Of a stretch of DNA of 64,000 bases, positions 12,061 to 25,639 are shown in pieces. The notes beneath the pieces are model-generated. The model saw only the letters and a list, made by a program, of their open reading frames with translations, did not search any database and had not been told where the DNA came from. Both the position numbers and the translations under genes were made by a program. This DNA is from Epiperipatus broadwayi (Eukaryota; Onychophora; Udeonychophora; Euonychophora; Peripatidae): NCBI GenBank assembly GCA_028023455.1, contig JAQFVV010006275.1, positions 558,001 through 622,000 of the forward strand, given 5' to 3'. Numbering within the stretch: position 1 is the stretch's first letter; each line of letters starts with the position of its first letter.

Positions 12061-12899
12061 TCACAAATGTATATAAAATGGACTTGTATAAAACTTCTAT
12101 TTAAATATGTACGTAGCAGAGTGCAAAGATTGAATTGAGTATTTATTTTCTCAACTATATCTTTTTCTCTCTCCAACCTTTACAATAGTTCATTGTATAA
12201 GTGCAATACTCCAAGAAATTATTTAAATTGTATGATCTCTGGTTGTGGATTTAATGCTGAGAGCAATGTTTGTTTTTATGATGATGTTTGCAGTCGAACA
12301 TATAACACAAATAAAACTCGAATTTTACTTCATTTTATGTTATTTTGCATTTAATTTTGTTTTTATTGGGATGATTAAGATCCAGCCAATTGTCGATTTG
12401 AAAAGAAATAGACCAAGCATTCTGTGAGAGTAAGTTATTTTTTTTTTACAAAAAGGCAGAAAATTCTAAATCATTTTCTGAAGGGAAGTTTTTAAAAGAC
12501 TGAATCCTAGTTGTGGTAGAATAACCTGTTCAAATAAAAGGAAATTTTAGGAAAATGTCATAAAGATAGGTTAATGGTGATTTAGAAAAATTGTCTTTAA
12601 ATGTAAAAGTCATTATTTTATTTTTAATTTACAAAAAAATTATGGTCATCATTTAAAAAGAGAAAGTTGAAATTGGGTCTGCCAGTTGAAAAAGTTGTCC
12701 ACTCTTAATGATTAGAAATTAATTAAATTTTTGGGTAATACATCGTCTAATTACCCATACTGCTCTATGGCGTTGTTGCTAGTGAAAAACAAATAGATAT
12801 AACGTTACCGGGCTGTTTTTAAATTTTGTTGATTTATGTTTTTAATTTTTGGATTTGCTTGATTTTTATTTTTTTGTTGTTTTTTTGTAATCGGTTTGA

Positions 12900-13100
12900 T
12901 GTATATTTCTTAAAAATAAAAAAATGGGGGTTTTTTTTTTTGGCTTTTTAAAATATTCTTTTTTTTTTTTTTTAAAAAAAAAAAAAACATTTCTTTTTGT
13001 CCGGTCTCCCCCCCCCCCCCATCTTTTTTATTGTTTTTGAAGAAAAAAAATTTTTTTTTATCGAGAAACAAGGCTTTTTTGACAAACCTAAGACCTGTCA
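12900..13100. repeat. Homopolymer-rich low-complexity tract
   Basis: Runs of T, A, C (13 C at 13008-13020) and T follow one another. Short frames reading through this are artefacts. Confidence 0.8.
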
Positions 13101-13104
13101 TCAT

Positions 13105-13860
13105 ATTCCTTACAGCGTTTTGATACCTTTCCAACTAAACTCTAATACACTTCACTGTAAGATGATCCCGGCTTCAATAATAAATTAGCCGTACTGCTTG
13201 CGAAAAAGCAATTTGGCAGCCCTCAAACCCTGTTCCATGAGCGAATGGAACACCTTCATCGACATTGATATTCCGTTTCAGATATTTGACAATGCCTTAA
13301 TTTCATTAAACCACCAGTTCTGGGTGGGTAAAATATTTTTTTTGGGGTTGAAGGAAGGCCACCGCATCTGCTTCTGTAGCAGGTAAATCTCAAAACTACC
13401 ATGCCGAATGGTCGTCTGCCATTGAACTGTTTTGATCTCAAAAAAAAGTATCGGAAAGTGCGTGACTTGATCGTGAACTTTGCCAGATCGTGATTTACTC
13501 ATTTAGTGAATTCTGACCTGACAATGAAAGTAGGGGCATTTGAGAATTCGTTACAATTTTTACTAACTCACATCAATTACAATACATTTAAGCAAAAAAA
13601 AAAAATCCGTTCTAATATACTTTGAGTCATTAAAACTACAGAAACCTTTCATATCATATGCTGTACAATAGTCAAGAGTAATGTCTAGAGTGTCGCATAC
13701 TAGTCGCTAATAATGTTCAACATGCTAGAGATGTTGGGGTAAGGGTGCACTTCAACATCTTAGTGTTTGAACAGTTTACAGGTCGTAAGATCTGAGCGGC
13801 TTGTAAACAGCATATTTGTGCTTTAGCGTAGAAAGTGCCATCGCGCGGTGTGGATCAACA
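13105..13860. other. GC-richer patch of unknown origin
   Basis: This stretch is clearly richer in G+C and in complexity than its surroundings, and several overlapping minus-strand frames are broken by stops. One minus fragment reads DLPATEADAVAFLQ, which faintly recalls the N-terminus of ISXO2/Merlin-like transposases. The match is too short to name it. The second half includes GCGCGGTGTGGATC near 13842. It is probably a decayed mobile element. Confidence 0.35.
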
Positions 13861-15360
13861 GGCCATGTATTACCAATTTTTGAATAATTTTGTATGGCTT
13901 GTGATTATAAATTTCCAAATGGTTGTTGACCAAAAAAAGATTTATCACCTAATTTAGTGCATAGATTATACTTTAATATTAAAGTTTAGTTTTCATGATA
14001 AAAGTATATGTAATAATATAAAGTATTACTATTTTTTTTTATAAAATTATCTTATATACTGTGTATCAGTAAGGTAATACTAATATGTTAATCTGCTTAT
14101 TGTTTTTTAGGCTTATTTGTAACCATAATAATTTTGAAATGAGTGAATTTATCAAGTATTGAATAATTCATTCTTTATTGGCAAAATCATTTGAATCTCT
14201 GATTTACTAATAAAATAGACAAAACCAAAATTAGAAATGATAAATTTGAATATGAAAATATCCAAAATAGATTTTGTTGGTTATGCCTTCATTTTTCCAA
14301 AGAAAACAATTTAAGAAAATCAGTTTTTTTTTTTTTTTAAAAAAAAGTTGTTTAAAGCTCATTGTTAAATCGTTTACATTTTAAAAATTTGATTCAGTTC
14401 AATAAATACACAAATAACTTTAATATTTCACTTGCAAGATATTGGAGAATTTAATTCTGTAGTTATGATCCTTTCAAAAAAGCAATATTGATTCTTTGCA
14501 TTTGTTAAGTAATTACAATAAGCTATTGTCATGTCATTTAATCTCTTCAATTATGTTTTCAGGACTTTTGAATCAAGTACAGCTAGTATGAAAAATTTGG
14601 GAATAAATGCTAAATTCACGTTTTATCACAATATGCCATTAAACTGCCTTTGAAAGCAAAAAAATAATCTTTCCTAAAATATTATTTACACATCTTTAAA
14701 TTTTATTTAATTATTGAAGGTTCATTATCTGTGAAACAATTTCCTAATTTATAAGTATCTTTTATGACCAGTGGTAGAGATACAGTAAAAATCTGAATTT
14801 CAAATGCTTAATAAATTTCTAATTTTTTTTTACTTCACTTCTAATATATTGGATGTACTGTTAGATTAATAAATAAATAATCTACAAAATAAAATTGAAA
14901 TAAACAATGGCTAGTAACTATTTTATAATATTTATTGAACTGGCTTTCATCTCCATTGAGACTTTCTTGAAGATATGATACAATTCACATAGCCATCTAC
15001 TGGACATTATTTGCATTAAATTGCAATTTTTTAAACATATACTTACATATTATAATGAAATAAATTTAACATATTTTATATCTACAATTTAAAAAAAATT
15101 TCTTTACATTTTTTTTTTTTCCAAAAATAATCTCTTAGATCTTCCAAAAAATGTTATTTACAAATAATAAAGCCAGTTTTCCTCCTAATTTTGCTGGACC
15201 TCTTACTATATTTGTCCATGTTTTCTTGGATATATAGTTTCATGACATATTCTCTTAAGAGTAATTCAAATATTTTATAACACCAAAATTGGAATATAAA
15301 AATATTTAAGCTGTTCTTCCATAAAATAATCAGAAAATAATAAATTCTTTACAACAGCTA
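13861..15360. other. Intergenic, nothing recognised
   Basis: AT-rich sequence with A/T homopolymers. No open frame, exon-like block or repeat was recognised on either strand. Confidence 0.5.
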
Positions 15361-15369
15361 TATAAAAAT

Positions 15370-15900
15370 ATATTTTTTAATTCTAAAAAATCTATAGTGG
15401 AAGATAAAATTTCTGAGGAAAATAATGGTATTGATAATAGTAATAAAACAAGAAATGGATTAGACGTTCATATTATCCTAAGATATATAATACATTAAGA
15501 TATAACAAAAATTATATTGAGAATATAAATATTGGCTGGTCAAATAGTAAAAATCTCAATCTATTATTAGGTAATATAGGTTAAGAGATGATATATGTAC
15601 AAAAAGGGAATTTTATATAAAATTACATGTGAAATTTGTAAAATGATTTACTTTGGGCATATTGGCAAACAATTAGAGATAAGAGCCAAAGAATATAATA
15701 ATGCAATTAATAGAAATTATAAATCTGCATTATACATTCATTACTTGAAATATGGGCCAAGAATAGATGCTATAAAAAGTAATAAATATTTAAATTACAT
15801 CAAAGATCCAACAAGAAGACAAATATATGAAACATACTATATTAAAAATAATTATGAATATTTACAAAACTTTTATAAATTTGGTTAATTAAAAATGGAA
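15370..15900 (+). mobile_element. Penelope-like element fragment with GIY-YIG domain
   Basis: The frame 15595-15888 (97 codons, TAA) reads GILYKITCEICKMIYFGHIG, then an Arg/Lys helix (LEIRAKEY). After a gap comes SALYIHYLKYG, and then RRQIYETYYIKNN near the end. That is the domain order of the C-terminal GIY-YIG nuclease of Penelope-like elements. The GIY motif is kept in the form GILY and YIG has become YFG. Upstream (15370-15594) shows only short related pieces with stops. It is a 3' fragment without its reverse transcriptase. Confidence 0.65.
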
Positions 15901-16514
15901 AATTATATAAAATGACATATATATAATTGTAAAAAAAAAATGCATGTAATTTATTGTATTATGATATAGTCAATTATTTTGTAGTTACTGTATTTATGCG
16001 AGGATTTTGATTTATATTTTGTTTTAATTTCATTATTGAACACTAGATGGTTTTATGTCTGAAATAGTTCTTTAATGTAATAGATCATTAACATTTAAAA
16101 AAGGCACCAAATAAGGTGCTGAAAAAGGTTTTTAATGTATAAATTTTTTTATTGATATTTATATAGCTGTTGTGAAAAATTTATTTTCTGATTATTACTT
16201 TATAACACACGTTTTCTTCACATTTCATTTTATATCCTAAATCCAAATAATGCAAATACATTATATAGAATACAAAGATTATACATATATTTGTTAAAAA
16301 TTAAAATACTCCATGAATAATATATAATTAGTCCTTATCATTAAACAAGTATATTGTGAAGAAAATTTTAAAGAGGCAGTTGTTAGATCTCATTTGATTT
16401 TCATGTTATTTTGTGTCTTGTTTGTTAGCATAATTGCAGTGAACATCTGAATATTACTGCTGGGTTGTACACACACTAATTGTCCATTTCATTTTTAAAA
16501 ACTATATATTCACT

Positions 16515-16784
16515 TTGTCAGTAAGGGCAAGAACAAACACTAAAAGAATACCAGTATGCTTAAATTGGAACGAGAATCTGTCACTTTTGACAGATCATTT
16601 ATGTTCCATTATGAGAAAGTTGGAATCAAGCACTTGTATGGTTCCGGTTGCCATGATGCAAGGACTACTAAACAATTTATTAGGAAAATGTGAAATATTT
16701 AGAAACAGATTTTTTATTACAACTAGATTTGTGGGAATTGCATGGGGGGTTAGAAGAATAAGAACAATATTTCAGAGTAGATGA
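16515..16784 (+). pseudogene. Unrecognised 89-codon frame
   Basis: Open frame of 89 codons with balanced composition (VCLNWNENLSLLTDHLCSIM near its start), more complex than most frames here. No family was recognised. There is no convincing splice context and no poly-A signal close by. It could be a decayed element or a chance frame. Confidence 0.2.
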
Positions 16785-16824
16785 GGATAATTGTAGAAAT
16801 TAGTTTTTTTGACTCTTACTTCAG

Positions 16825-17390
16825 TACATTATTGAATATGTTAACAATTCCTGAAAATACATCATTTTTATTTATCCATATATGTATTGGAAAATTATTA
16901 ATAGCATTGTTCAAAATGACATGCTTAAAGGACATTAACAGATAATGAAAATATAATATGCATGTCCAAGAATATTCTGTTAGACAAATTCAATTAAATG
17001 TTAACTGGCTGTACGGTTCAGGATAAGGATATCATTAGAAATATCACTTCTTGTGACATCATGTCTGATTACATTGCAAGTCAATATGATCACTTCAATA
17101 AAAAATTCTTGCAAGTAATTTGGTAATTTAAAAGTAGAGTTAAGAACACTAGACAGTTAATGACAAGACATGGATTTTTTAATATGATAATAAAAAAAAA
17201 AATAGATATTGGAACAAAAACATTCAGATAAGAAGTAACACTTTATTTGAATGACTATTTAGTTTACTTCAGAATATACAATATGTTAAAATTCCTGAAA
17301 ATATATTTTTCTCTATATATTTGAAAATTTATTCAAAATGAAATACTTAAGGGATGTTAAACAGATAAAGTAAAATATCACATTTCGAAT
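16825..17390. repeat. Diverged direct repeat, about 140-bp units
   Basis: The block from 16830 (GAATATGTTAACAATTCCTGAAAATA, then AACAGATAATG) recurs from 17270 in the same orientation, with AAAATTCCTGAAAATATAT and AACAGATAAAG. The spacing is about 430 bp. The function is unknown. Confidence 0.4.
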
Positions 17391-17399
17391 TTACAGCTA

Positions 17400-18640
17400 A
17401 AAATTTAAACTATATAAAATATATTTTTGTTTATAAACATTTTATGCCTTGTCTATTGTTTTGGCAATTTTGTTCCAAACTTAATTTACAAAAAAGTTGA
17501 GATATTTTCATTAAATAATATAGTAACAAGTGATATTTGAGGACCAAGTAGACTTAATGATTGGCTAATTAAAATTACTTAAAATGCTAACATTTTGACT
17601 TTTTTGAATCACAAAACAAAAAATTAATGATAAATATCCATCCTAACATTGTTCTCTTAAAAATAGAAGGCTGCAAATTTTAATGAGATAACAGGTTTTT
17701 CAAATATGGAGGCCATATTTAGCTTAATTATTTGCAATCTGGTCTTCTAAGAATATTTCTAGAGCTACAAATTATAAACATAAAAGTAATTGCAATAATT
17801 ATTATGGAACATAACTTATTCATTATAATAACTTTCAAGAATTTTATTGAATATTGCTTTTCATCACAAGTTGTTAAAGAATCGAAGTATTATATACTTT
17901 AGCTGCTAGGCACAAGCAAGAAAAGTGCCTGAGCAAATGTGATTTAGTTTTTATTGATTTGATTCAATTGAAAATATTTTGTGGTGGTGTTTGTCCGTGA
18001 ATATATATATTATTCAATTGATCACATTGTTAAGCAAGAAGCATTACTGGTAATGGAAAGTTTGGGATCCCTTACTCATTGCGACTGTTTTCTATTTTGT
18101 AGTTTTCTTCAGATAACCATTTTCAAGATGTAATTTGATAATTTTTTTGCTTTTAGATTTGTAGTATGTTATGCGCTATTGATTCAAAGTATGACATACA
18201 GAATATTTCTTAATTTGCATGCAACCTATTAAAGACATCGACCATTAATTTAAAAGGATAAAAAAAAAACTGCCTGAAGAAAAATCTTTAGCAACTTATG
18301 GCTTGGGTGGATTTTAAAATACCATGAGACTTATGTAGCATACACAACTGCTGCATTTAATATATAAAAACAATATGTTTAATAAACAGATTAAAAGACT
18401 AGCATATGATACAATCATCACAAAACTCGCATTTAACTTTTTGTCTCTTAATCTTCCTCTTTTCTCGTGGAGTTAGAAGAGTTGTATTTGTGAGTGGCAG
18501 CTAACAATAATAGATATTTGTCAATATATTTTCAAATCAACTGTATGTTTGTTTTTATTTTTTTTGACATTTGCTTTACATCAGATTAAAGTTACATAAC
18601 ATGGAGACCATAAATATTTTTAAAATATGGAAAATAAAAC
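17400..18640. other. Intergenic, nothing recognised
   Basis: AT-rich sequence with no supported gene or repeat. It lies beyond the likely end of the cyclin E transcript. Confidence 0.4.
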
Positions 18641-20716
18641 AGTAAAAAAAAAAAAGTTATTGAAAATAAATTTATTAAAATAATCATACATAAAAAAGAA
18701 GGCTCAATCTAATATAGATACATAAATACAAATCTTTTTACATATGATCAAGTTGCATGAAAACGATAATTTCTCAAGAATTTATTAAAAAAAAAAGAAG
18801 ATACCCTTAAGTTGTACAAATGCCTAAATATTAGCCATTTATGCAATCTAGTTTTAAAAATGTTTAAAATGTGCACCCCTCCCTCCCTTAAAAATGTCAA
18901 ATAAAGCAGTACCCAAGAAGTTTTGGGAGCCAAAATTTATAATGCTTATGATTAATTAATTACTTAAAAATTATAAAGTCTGAAATACTTTTAATAATTC
19001 ATCAAAATATCAGTTTTTTTCATTTCATTATTAAAATTTTTGCAAAAAAAATGTGCTATTAAAACATTAAAAAAAAAAATTATAGCAATATATTATATTC
19101 AGATATCAAATACTGGCAGTGTTGTGGTTAGCTTATATTGGAGGGAAAAAATATTTTAAAAACTATATATACCCTGTGTGCCAAGCTACAATAATTTTGA
19201 GAAGTACTGTTTTATTCGTATAAAATTAAATACATTCACATTTAATTTCTACTATAAAATAAAAATTAAGAAAATAGAGTTCGAAAGAGGAAGACAAAAA
19301 AATAAAGTGAAATTATACGATTTCCCACGCAACTTACTAATATTTACTTTTAACATGAAGTTAATGTGGTAGAACAAATTCTCTCCATCACTTTTCCTTT
19401 ACATTAGCATATTGCCTAACTATTTACAACATAGACAAAATCATGGCCCAAATGGGTTAATATCATAAGTAAATTCTTAGCAATTCTTTACAAATTAAAA
19501 AATAATCAACATTGCAATGTGCAACATATTCAAATTCGCCATGAACCATCTGGAGCGAAGATATTTTTACATTTGCTTAAATTTCAAACTTAAAAAAAAA
19601 AAAATCTTGAAAAATAAAAAGTAGATCGAGAACAAAAACTCAGATTTAGGAAGTTTGGCTATAACCGTAATTTAGTTGTTTTTTTTTACATGCATACAAA
19701 ACAAACTTCAAAGAACATTCACACATCAAATCTTCGAACATAACCTATTCAGGATCAAACTCCATAATGGGGAGAGTCAAACATAGTAACCATTTTTACA
19801 ATAAGCTTAAAAAAATTAATATTCTAAGACTTAAAAAAAATATTAACATTTTAATTATACAAAAGATAAATATGCATTTATTTAGTTGATTTTCAAACTA
19901 AATGACAATTTTAAAAATACAAATGAACAAATATATATAAATATTTTACGATATAAAATAGATATATCAAATTGATAAAAATATTTAAAATTATTCATTT
20001 TATATTTATATATAAATATACAGTATATAAATAAAAATTATAAGAAATAGTGAGCCTTTCAATAAAAGATAGAGGTAACTTTACTTCCTAAGATTGTTTA
20101 TGTTTGGTTAAACATTGGTTTAAAAATATATATAAATTCAATCTTTAAAAAAATCTAGGCCATTTTTTAGGAATAATATTTTTACTTTGTAATAAAATTA
20201 ATAAACAGTAGTTCAACTTTATTAACAATATTTTAGTTGAAAGCTGCAAAATAACGGTTGTTTTGCATTATAATTTTCCAGTCCCTCCATTAAATAACAA
20301 GCATGCTCAACACGCGCGCACACACACACTAAAATATAAATCAGTTACTGAATGTGAATTATTTATCACATATTTTATTACTCTAAATAGATTCTAATAT
20401 AAACAAAAATTGACCAACAGTAATTACATCTTTTTTTGAAATGTAAATACAAGTGCTTTTTAAAAATATTTTATATGGGACATTATATTAAAAATAAATT
20501 ATTTAAAAAAAATTTTTGTATAAAGGGGGATAGGCAATGATGACGACTTAAAGTTATTATTATTAAATCGACACATCACAACTTTTTTTTTTTACAAAAT
20601 TTTCGGTCTTCCAGAAATAATTATGTAAAGAATTCTTTATATACAACAGCTTGCCAAACATCCTACATTACTTTTTCTTTTTCACTTAAAATAAAATGAT
20701 TCTATATAGTGGCTAG
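18640..20716 (-). other. Probable cyclin E 3' UTR
   Basis: This sequence lies directly downstream of the cyclin E stop. No transposon was recognised across about 2 kb, in contrast to the surrounding sequence. Minus-strand AATAAA hexamers occur near 20374-20379 and near 18671-18676. The second lies just before a T-rich minus-strand stretch at about 18640-18655 and is one possible poly-A site. The true end cannot be fixed from sequence alone. A CA/CG dinucleotide tract lies near 20311-20328. Confidence 0.3.
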
Positions 20717-20842
20717 TTACTTCTTTTCATAGCCTTTTTCTTGGCTCTGTGGTGGAGTCAAAGTACTGACTGGCGAAACTGTTGCAATAGGACTGCTGCG
20801 AGATGACAATGCAATCGCTTCCTGTACTTTCTGAGCTCGTTC
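20717..20842 (-). CDS. CCNE1: Cyclin E, terminal exon
   Basis: 42 codons including TAA, entered in phase 0 after TTTGTAG. The peptide starts ERAQKVQEAIALSSRSSP and carries STLTPPQSQEKG close to its end. Human cyclin E has the same layout after the cyclin fold, with a helix, a Ser/Pro linker and then LLTPPQSGK. That last block is the phosphodegron read by the SCF-Fbw7 ubiquitin ligase, phosphorylated on Thr and on Ser at +4. Here T is codon 29 (20758-20756) and S is codon 33 (20746-20744), so the +4 spacing is kept. The protein stops eight residues after that Ser. It joins the exon ending at 28755 across a 7.9-kb intron. Confidence 0.88.
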   Translation of the reverse strand, partial: ERAQKVQEAIALSSRSSPIATVSPVSTLTPPQSQEKGYEKK

Positions 20843-21367
20843 CTACAAACAAACAAAATTTATGAAAAATTTCACAACTTACCCAAGATTTTATAAACTT
20901 GTAATTTGAAATTTCTATTATATCATTTTTCTTAATAATAGATATAATGAAATTCATTTTAAAATTCTAAAGCTATCAATAAATATATATCAACAAATCT
21001 AAAAGTATCAAGATAATCTATTTTTGTTGAGTTAAATCCTATTAAAAGTAAAATGCTAAAAGCCATTATTAATTGGATTTCAATAGGTTATTGAAATATT
21101 TCAAATAAACTAGTATTTTGCATTAAGCAGTTTCATATATGCATATTTCATAGAATCATTACTTAAATGGAATGTTATAAAATGAAAGCTGGAAATTCAT
21201 ATAACAACCACTATTTTGCATTATAAAAGCTTATTTAAAAAAAAAATGTAAAAATATATCTGTTCAGTATTATATTACATATACTCAGTTTCAATTTTAT
21301 TTCAACTACATATGCAAAATTATTACAAATAAATTTGTAATAATTTTGCATAAGTATGTTAGTATGG

Positions 21368-22402
21368 CGGCGAAGTGTTATTTTTCTATCATCAGTTTTC
21401 TGTTTGGTTTAGGGTATTTTCAGTGCTGAGCACCATAATCAGCTATATAATCATAGCTGATTATTTCTTTCAGTTTGCTGCTTTTATAACATCTATTTAT
21501 TATTGTTAATATGTAAATTTCCATATTCTACCGATTCAATAATTGGATTATTATTAGTTGTTTTGTTTATAATATTATTTACAATGTATCAGCTTCCTTT
21601 ATTTTCCTCTTTCTGTCATCGCATTCTAAGCACATTAGTTTAATATTTGGTGGATCAAAATTGCATCCACGTTTTTTTACTGATCTAAGAAAACAGATAT
21701 ATATTTTGGGTTTTCTTTTCCTCATTTGTATAGCTACTCTTGTGGTAATGTTGTTCCGCAATTCTCCATAATATACTGCTACACGTTCCGGGCTGGTGCA
21801 CTGAATTTCATAGACTATTTGTGGGATTTCCTCATTTTGTAGTTTATTTTTGGCATTGTTAATCAGTCAGTTAAAGTTGTCTTCAGAACACCAGCCAACC
21901 TCAACAAAATGATCACCAATACCAAACTACAAAAAGAGGAAATACACAAATAATCTAAGAGATTCAGTGCAACGACACAGGGTGCTCAGCAGTATAATGA
22001 GAATCAAAGAACAAAATTACACAAGAATAGCACAGCACAAGTACCTATACAAATGAGCAAAAGAAAATGCTGAATATATATATATATATCTGTGTTCTTA
22101 TGTCAGAAGACACAGTTTTGATTCACAAAATGTCAAACTAGTGTGCTTAGAACACAATGACAAAAGAGAAAAATAAAGGAGACTTGGTATATCGCAAATA
22201 ATATTATAAACGAGATAACAGCATCCAATTATTAAATTGGTAGAATATGGAAATTAGCCCAATTATATATTAAGAATAATAAATATAAACTATAAAAGCA
22301 GCAAACCAAACAAAATAATATAGCTATGACTATGGAACTCAGAACCAAAAGTGCACTAAGCCAAACAGAAAACTGATGAAAGAAAAATAATACACTTTGC
22401 CG
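21368..22402. mobile_element. Inverted pair of Penelope-like element ends
   Basis: The left arm (21368 to about 21890) and right arm (about 21930-22402) are reverse complements, diverged by substitutions and small gaps. Both outer ends read CGGC(G/A)AAGTGT then ATCAGTTTTCTGTTTGG. Read on the minus strand, the left arm encodes EIQCTSPERVAVYYGELRNN, then MRKRKP, NFDPPNIKLMCLECDDRKRK and IKEADTL. This is a decayed GIY-YIG domain in which YYGE stands for YIGE. The arms are almost back to back. Penelope elements are known for tandem and inverted partial copies, so this is a likely single complex insertion. Confidence 0.6.
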
Positions 22403-23648
22403 GTTATACAGATATATGCATTTGTTATAATTAAATTTATGTCATTATCTTTCAAATTTTATAACAAAAAAAAATATAGAATTTATGGTTCCTGAAAATA
22501 AAAATTACCAAAGATGAACAAAATGTAGATATTATTTCTCATTTAAAAATATACCTGAAGCTATATTAAAGACATTTAAGAAATAATTATTAACTAAAGT
22601 TACATATAAATCTATAAAGATTATTGGGGGGGGGGGGGTAATGCACCCGAACATTTAACAAAATTGGTTTTGATTACTGAAGGTAAATTATATTTCAAAA
22701 CCAATTTTAAATTGTAACAGTACCATGAAAAATAACTTTTCAAAAAAATTATTGGAAAGATGAATCTATTTTCCCATTTAAAGTTTTTCCTTGAAAGTAC
22801 AAATACTTAAAAAATAAAATTGATGTTCTTTAAAATTTATAAAAATGGAACTCCTAAAAAATATTACCAAATATTTATTACTAAATATTTGGACGCTTGA
22901 TTTTAAAAAAATAGCATATAATCTTAGTTATGTCATGAGAAAATTATCCCTTTTTAATTTGAATATAAAATTGCTGTGACAAGTTTAAGTTCAAAGTAAG
23001 ACATTCTAAATATGAATTAAAATGAAATACACAAATTTGAAAGCAAAATTGTTATCATCAAGCTTTATCTCAAGAAATTATAAGCAAAATAGCTAGATCA
23101 TATCATGGCTTTTCTTTTTTAAAAAAAAATTAATTGCAGAAAAGGAGAATAACTATGAAAGTGCTTTTTTTTCCCACATAAAATTGATAATTTCAATGCT
23201 TATTTAAATCCATATCTTTATGTTTTTAAATAACATATACACAATATTAATACTCATATGTTGATATATAAAAATAGATAATGTCCTTTTATTGTGCTGC
23301 AGTTCCAATTCAATGTTACTAACTTTTTATCTTATGGAAATTTGGCTCCCATTCTTTAAGTTAATTTTCTGAAACCAATCATGAAAATGAGGATTCCTTA
23401 TGTATACCTATGTAGAAAATATGTTTTAAAAATGGTATACTATTAACAAATTTTAATACTAGACATAATTATACCCTTGATAAACAAATATCCACTTTAA
23501 TATAAAAGATATAGACTTATAAAAGTTAATAAAAATGTTTACTTATTAATCAACCACACATTTAAAAAACACACTGTAAGGTAAAAATAATAATAGCTAA
23601 ATTAACTAGAGAATTAAATTGTAATTTAGATGCTGAATTATGTATATA

Positions 23649-23966
23649 CGGGCGATCCTTGACTTTCATATATTTATTTTCGGACAATTCACAATTTCGT
23701 ATATCTTTTGTATAAAGGGCAGTAGAAAAAGATAGTCTTACAGAACTCTTTACCAAGAAAAGAAAAACGAGTACAATTCAATTATCTTTTGATAAATTTA
23801 TAAAAAAAAACAGCAGATACTAATCAATAAAATGTTATTTATGTATATGCTAATACACCTCATTAAAAAATAAATATTTTAAAAACACCTTGAAGTTTTT
23901 TTTACATTGCTCTACTTTCGTACATATTTCAGGAACCAATTAGATACAAAAGTTGAGAACCGCTTG
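23649..23966. mobile_element. Tigger/pogo-like MITE, decayed
   Basis: The left end reads CGATCCTTGACTTTCATAT. The reverse complement of the right end reads CGGTTCTCAACTTTTGTAT, with about 13 of 19 bases equal. Both ends lie next to TA-rich flanks. Just inside, GGAACCAATT and a TTTCGTA motif recall Tigger-type termini. Its length is 318 bp with no transposase, so it would be non-autonomous. The poor TIR match keeps confidence low. Confidence 0.4.
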
Positions 23967-25639
23967 TATATATGTATGTAAAAGATTCATCATAAAAAAA
24001 AAAAATTCAAAACTAAGTATCACTTAAACTAAGAAATATTGTCAAAATAGTAAAAGCTTAAAATAAGGACATTTTAATATTAAAAGATATTAAAAAACAC
24101 TGAAATAGAATGTGCTATTTACAACATGAACAAAAATCTATTACAGATGATATATAGTAACTGAAACAAACAAACAAAAAAAAAAAAGAACTGAGAAAAA
24201 CTTATGTATTGACAAAATGTTTAACAGAAACTAATATTCTAATCAAATGAAAATATAGTGAAACAGACAGATCGAAGAATCGATCTTAGTTTCATGGTTG
24301 TCATTTAAGAACGGTAATTCTAAACCACTATTTACCCGCAATGAGACTTTTTCTATTCCCAGCCACATAAATTTTAAGTTATTTATTTTGTGTTTGTTTA
24401 AAAAGAATTTAATGTAAAGAGTATGTGTATAAATGTCACAAATCATGATAAATAACATTCGTGTGGGTGTGGTTTGTGGATTTATATTAGCTCAATTTAA
24501 AAGTTTCAATTGCGTGTATATTTTCTTTAAAATTTAATTTTGCAAATTATACAAATCATTTAAAAATCTATCAAAAGTCACATTCCTTGATCAGTATTTT
24601 TAATCAAAATCTTACTTGTAAAATGTATAGAATAATTAATTTTACTTGATAAATTAAGATAATGAATTTATATTTTTTATTCACGAATTCCTTAATTTTT
24701 TTCAATTTAGAATCATTATTAAATTTAAAAATAAATGAAAACGAACTAGAACTTTATCAAGAAAGCAAAGGTATTGTATAGTCAAAAATTAGATATTCTA
24801 CAAAAATCAAAGGAGATTATAACAAAAATAGCGAAAGTAACTATCTTAAATATAAGATAACCTACTTATTCTGTCTCAGACCAAAGTAGTTGTTCCAGAG
24901 AAATCACTTCAACCATTATTAAGAAGTGCCCTAAACTCAATAATGATGGCTAAAGTCCAGCTGATTCTTTCTCCAATTTAAATCTTCAACCTACGTAATT
25001 TCTAGTCTTCCAAATCCAAATTTAAATAACACTTCTAAGAAATAAAATCCCCTACGTTCTTCATACATAACCAAGAAGAAAAAATTTTATAACTTTTAAC
25101 TCTCTCATAATAATTTTATTTTAATTAAACTATAATTTAAATTTCTTTTTTTAAAATTACACTAAAACCTTATAAATTTCTTCCTAAATTCTCCTCTTTA
25201 GATGAATTTATAAATATGTCTAATAATAATAATCATTAGTGAATACATTTATATTTTACTATACTTATTTTACAAACAAACCAATAATAATATTTTTCAA
25301 CTCTGTTAAATCGTAAAGTTTTTTATAATATTTATTATATTGATTTTAAAAGTAATTCTTTTATGAATAAAAACCTTTTTTTGGAAAATTCCAGTACTTT
25401 ATGTTCTTTTATTTCATACTAACTATACTTCAACTCAATATTTAAAATAGCTAAAATTTTTATATTATTTTATATAAACGTAAAATATAAGTGAAATTTT
25501 ATTATTATTACCCCAACAATCTGGGGAGTTATGGGTTTCAGAGTGAAATTAATTAATTATTACTTTTTTTTTTTTTGAATAGTTATATCCTGTAGAAATG
25601 TTCGGAGAAAAAGGTTTTATATATTTATTTTAAAACCAC

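Noticed and set aside
12910-13188. Frames rich in Phe, Lys and Pro on both strands
   Set aside because: They are produced by runs of A, T and C, with no real coding signal.
16515-16784. BTB-domain exon (NWNENLSLLTDHLCSIM resembles the start of insect BTB proteins)
   Set aside because: Only a few residues agree, the frame lacks the rest of the BTB block and there are no splice sites in support.
20727-20957. Minus frame of 76 codons ending STTEPRKRL
   Set aside because: It is read out of frame over the last cyclin E exon. The spliced frame gives the TPPQS tail and matches the phase of the previous exon.
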